From Phaeodactylibacter sp964397205 (GTDB lineage: Bacteria > Bacteroidota > Bacteroidia > Chitinophagales > Saprospiraceae), in contig CAYNIT010000244.1 of NCBI GenBank assembly GCA_964397205.1, forward strand, positions 1 to 7,049: DNA of 7,049 nt, written 5' to 3'. The first letter of the stretch is position 1, and the number at the start of each line of letters is the position of its first letter. This document shows, piece by piece, positions 4,714 through 7,049 of the stretch. Under the pieces are notes generated by a model. It was not told the origin of the DNA and did not search any database. It saw nothing but the letters and a program-made list of their open reading frames with translations. A program made the translations under genes and the position numbers.

Positions 4714-7049
4714 TCACTCTCCAGCGTCCCGGCGCGCCTCGCTTTTCCAAAACAACCCTTTCTTATTGATCAGCGACAAGTTCCAAAGCGACTTAAGGAA
4801 CAAAACTCGATACTGGTAGTACCGGCGCCGCAGTTCTAGATTTGAGGTGAACATACCTCCAAGGGGGTCAACCTCAAGACCAATGCTAGGAAACGGTTGC
4901 TCCTTGATGCGCCCCCTTTCGTCCCGATGGCGCAACTGGCACTGGCTCCGGCATAACTTTTGGACGAGCATCAGATAGCCATTGAAAAGTGCTTGGTAGA
5001 AAAAAGAATTCTTTACTTTCTGCAATTCGTCCAATTGGCGATAGTGGTGAAAGCTAAACACCTTGCCTTCTTCAAAGCAAGCTGCTATCTCCTTAGCGAT
5101 TCGGTCCAGATACTCTTCCCGTGCACAGCGTACAAAGAGATAATACCTTTCTTCCTGCTGTTTATTCGGATTGAGATAACTAAGGTCAGTAGTATTCACC
5201 CTATCGTCAATTTGATCGTAAAGCCTCCGGTTATTTTTTCTTATATCACGCCTTGCCTGATCAATCTGCGCGGGATGGTTCTTCGCATCCATAACGAACT
5301 CATCCGACATTAGGCTAAGGGTATAATCCTGAACGTAGTAGAAATACTCCAGAACTATCTCTGACCTTTCCACCGCATTAAGTAGGCGGTCGACTCTAGG
5401 GCTTAAGCGGAGCATAGCTTTTTCCCATGCTTCGACTAGGGAAGGAGGCGGTTGCAAGACAAATGGGGGCAGTACTTTCCCCTTGAAGAAAAAGGAAGAG
5501 TTTCCGTCCGTAGAGTGGCGGTTGAAAAACTGGTCTATCAACATCATACGAGCTAAGAAACCCTCTAGCAAAAAGGGGTTTACCTCTCCATTCGTACGAT
5601 AGGATTCTGCATATTGCAAAAAATAGACCCATTGCCAATAGAAAAAACGCTGAAAGTCCGCGTTAAAGCCGATGTATAAAGTAACCAGGTCAATGAAAAA
5701 ATAACGAATGGCTTGATCCATGACCGGATCTTCCACTTCATTTTCCCGGGCTTTTCTGACTTCCTCAAATAAGTGGATCATCTGGTTCAGCTCGCTGTTT
5801 TTTTCCGTAGGATCATACCCCAACCGGTTGATTAAGCTATTGGCTGCCTCATGGGTGGCAGCACTCGCAAACAGCTCCGGCTGGTACAGATGGAAATAGT
5901 TCAACCGGACACTTGCCAGATCAGATACAGTATCTGGATGGCCGGCTACGTAGGCTACGGAACGCCCTAGGCGCTCCCCTAGCAGGGCAGTCTGGCTTTT
6001 GTAGGCACCGTCGTAGGCAGAGACTAGTTGCTGTATACCGCCGTTAAACTCTATATTGTAGTCGGTTATTTCATTGAGCAGGTAACTCTGGCCGAAGCGG
6101 TTTTTGTAGCCATACTCAAATATGGTTATCGGAGGCTCCAGGACTTCGACAACTTTACGTACCATCAAGGTGTCATAACCTTTGATTTCATCAACCAGAT
6201 CAATGATGAATTCAAGGAAGGCTTTCAACTCTATGAAATACCCATAAAGTACCGGATCACTAATGCCATCGTTGTACATCACGTACATATTGGTGATGCG
6301 CTCGCGGGTTATCTTGGGGACCATTAGCGCTTTCAGCTCCGCCCTCAACCTCCGGATGATATCAATCCCAAAGCAATACTGCGATAGGCCATCATGAAAA
6401 AGGTAGTGGTCCTTGAGCAAAATGGGTGGAGTATTGCTGCTTTCGTCAAACTCGAACTGGGGTGTGGTTGTCATTCGCCTTACATGCCCCATTAGGGTAG
6501 CACCTTTTATAACGCGCATCAATCTAAGGAAGGTGGGAAGGCTGTTGTGGCTCAACTGAAGCGCATAGTCTCCCCGGCCAGCCGTGATGTAGTTTTTTGA
6601 CCAGTCTATCGACAGATCCTCTTTTTCTATTTTGGTTTTTAAATCCTTGACAAAAGCTGCTGTATGCCCAGGCTTCAAATCCCACTTTACATAAAGCCCA
6701 ACCCCTTCTTCTTCGGATGGCGTACTATCTGAATCAAGAAGCAAGTCCAAATCGTACCCGAATAAGGTGTTGGTGTGTACAAATAGATGAGCCTGCCTTA
6801 TGGTTTTAATGAGGTCATCAATATCATTTTTCTGGTCCAGCTCTTCCCGCAACAAGCAGTTTTGTTCGATATCTTCTATCAGAGGCAGTAGGTTTGATGC
6901 TTCAGCTACCTCTATCAGGCTGCTGAAGTCCAATGCCCTCATTTCAAAAATGATGTTCTTTATAAGACGATAACTGTCCGCAAAAAAAGTTATGGTCAGT
7001 TCATGCCAGCTGAAGGAGTGGTTGACTAAATAACTAAGCTCAGGAGCCT
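4714..7049 (-). CDS. Very large protein of unknown function, 5' end beyond the window
   Basis: At least 777 residues are encoded, ending at TGA (4714-4716). An ATG at 6942 gives 742 residues, but the frame stays open for 35 more codons to the right edge. Those codons read like protein (for example YLVNHSFSWHE and FFADSYRLIKNIIFE), so the true start is probably outside. I do not recognise the family. No signal peptide or clear membrane segment is seen in this part; the protein looks soluble, mostly helical, and rich in Phe, Tyr, Leu and Arg. Counting from the 6942 Met, residues 80-160 show a strand-helix-strand-strand-helix-strand pattern resembling ferredoxin-like Lrp/AsnC ligand-binding domains, with PGH at 91-93 and GRGDYALQL at 122-130. 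Residues about 165-470 and 470-742 are long helical blocks with no catalytic motif I can name. It converges on the small ORF with a 13-bp gap and has lower GC by eye than the left-hand genes. A role as sensor or scaffold is speculation. Confidence 0.8.
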   Translation of the reverse strand, partial: APELSYLVNHSFSWHELTITFFADSYRLIKNIIFEMRALDFSSLIEVAEASNLLPLIEDIEQNCLLREELDQKNDIDDLIKTIRQAHLFVHTNTLFGYDLDLLLDSDSTPSEEEGVGLYVKWDLKPGHTAAFVKDLKTKIEKEDLSIDWSKNYITAGRGDYALQLSHNSLPTFLRLMRVIKGATLMGHVRRMTTTPQFEFDESSNTPPILLKDHYLFHDGLSQYCFGIDIIRRLRAELKALMVPKITRERITNMYVMYNDGISDPVLYGYFIELKAFLEFIIDLVDEIKGYDTLMVRKVVEVLEPPITIFEYGYKNRFGQSYLLNEITDYNIEFNGGIQQLVSAYDGAYKSQTALLGERLGRSVAYVAGHPDTVSDLASVRLNYFHLYQPELFASAATHEAANSLINRLGYDPTEKNSELNQMIHLFEEVRKARENEVEDPVMDQAIRYFFIDLVTLYIGFNADFQRFFYWQWVYFLQYAESYRTNGEVNPFLLEGFLARMMLIDQFFNRHSTDGNSSFFFKGKVLPPFVLQPPPSLVEAWEKAMLRLSPRVDRLLNAVERSEIVLEYFYYVQDYTLSLMSDEFVMDAKNHPAQIDQARRDIRKNNRRLYDQIDDRVNTTDLSYLNPNKQQEERYYLFVRCAREEYLDRIAKEIAACFEEGKVFSFHHYRQLDELQKVKNSFFYQALFNGYLMLVQKLCRSQCQLRHRDERGRIKEQPFPSIGLEVDPLGGMFTSNLELRRRYYQYRVLFLKSLWNLSLINKKGLFWKSEARRDAGE
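6463..6705 (-). other. Candidate ferredoxin-like (Lrp/AsnC ligand-binding-like) domain inside the large unknown protein
   Basis: This segment encodes a strand (VGLYVKWDL), a PGH turn and helix (TAAFVKDLKTKI), a variable stretch, then YITAGRGDYALQLSH, a helix SLPTFLRLMRVIKG and a final strand HVRRMTTT. Lrp/AsnC ligand-binding domains show the same order: strand, PG turn, helix, 'GxyDxxLxV' strand, 'dlxxLxxfxxxIxxxxGV' helix, and a closing strand ending in threonines. The resemblance is in pattern, not proven homology, and there is no DNA-binding helix-turn-helix next to it. Confidence 0.35.

Noticed and set aside
4484..4750. 88-codon minus-strand frame with hydrophobic stretches, suggesting a membrane peptide
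   Set aside because: It overlaps the end of the large gene, and its hydrophobicity is the expected antisense of Lys/Glu/Arg codons in the small plus-strand ORF.
4960..5313. 117-codon plus-strand frame inside the large minus-strand gene
   Set aside because: It is fully antisense to a continuous long frame, with no motif or promoter support.
1..7049. CRISPR array, tRNA, rRNA or insertion sequence
   Set aside because: I found no regularly spaced repeats, cloverleaf-like sequence or transposase reading frame with terminal inverted repeats.

Overview
The window looks like chromosomal DNA of a gliding or marine-type Bacteroidota, most likely of the Saprospiria/Lewinella kind. This is an inference. 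It rests on a type IX secretion (T9SS) C-terminal sorting domain on the metalloprotease, a Bacteroidota-style lipoprotein signal (SSC followed by acidic residues) on the glycoside hydrolase, starts without clear Shine-Dalgarno sequences, and moderate GC content.

Left part (1-3414, + strand, GC-richer by eye). The window opens inside a gene whose 3' end resembles the tail of Rpn-family (PD-(D/E)XK) nuclease/transposase-like proteins. It ends at 371 and is followed by a hairpin plus T-run that looks like a terminator. A GH32 fructan hydrolase lipoprotein (420-2030) and a secreted M43 zinc metalloprotease with a T9SS sorting domain (2104-3414) follow. Both are exported hydrolases, and all catalytic motifs I can check are intact.

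Right part (3457-7049, AT-richer by eye). A TIR-domain protein (3457-4347) carries an unrecognised C-terminal region of about 115 residues. After an AT-rich intergenic stretch with two short perfect palindromes comes a small basic ORF (preferred start 4494, end 4700). Converging on it from the right edge is a very long minus-strand gene (4714 to beyond 7049, at least 777 codons). I do not recognise its product. Its reading frame stays open through the window edge, so the ATG at 6942 is probably internal. One segment (6463-6705) has the strand/helix pattern of a ferredoxin-like domain resembling Lrp/AsnC ligand-binding domains.

How the genes may work together. GH32 and M43 fit extracellular polymer breakdown, but no SusC/SusD, transporter or regulator lies in the window. 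The TIR gene, the small ORF and the giant unknown gene form an accessory-looking block that could be a conflict or defence locus. The TIR active-site pattern supports an NAD-consuming effector. The link to the convergent large gene rests only on adjacency.
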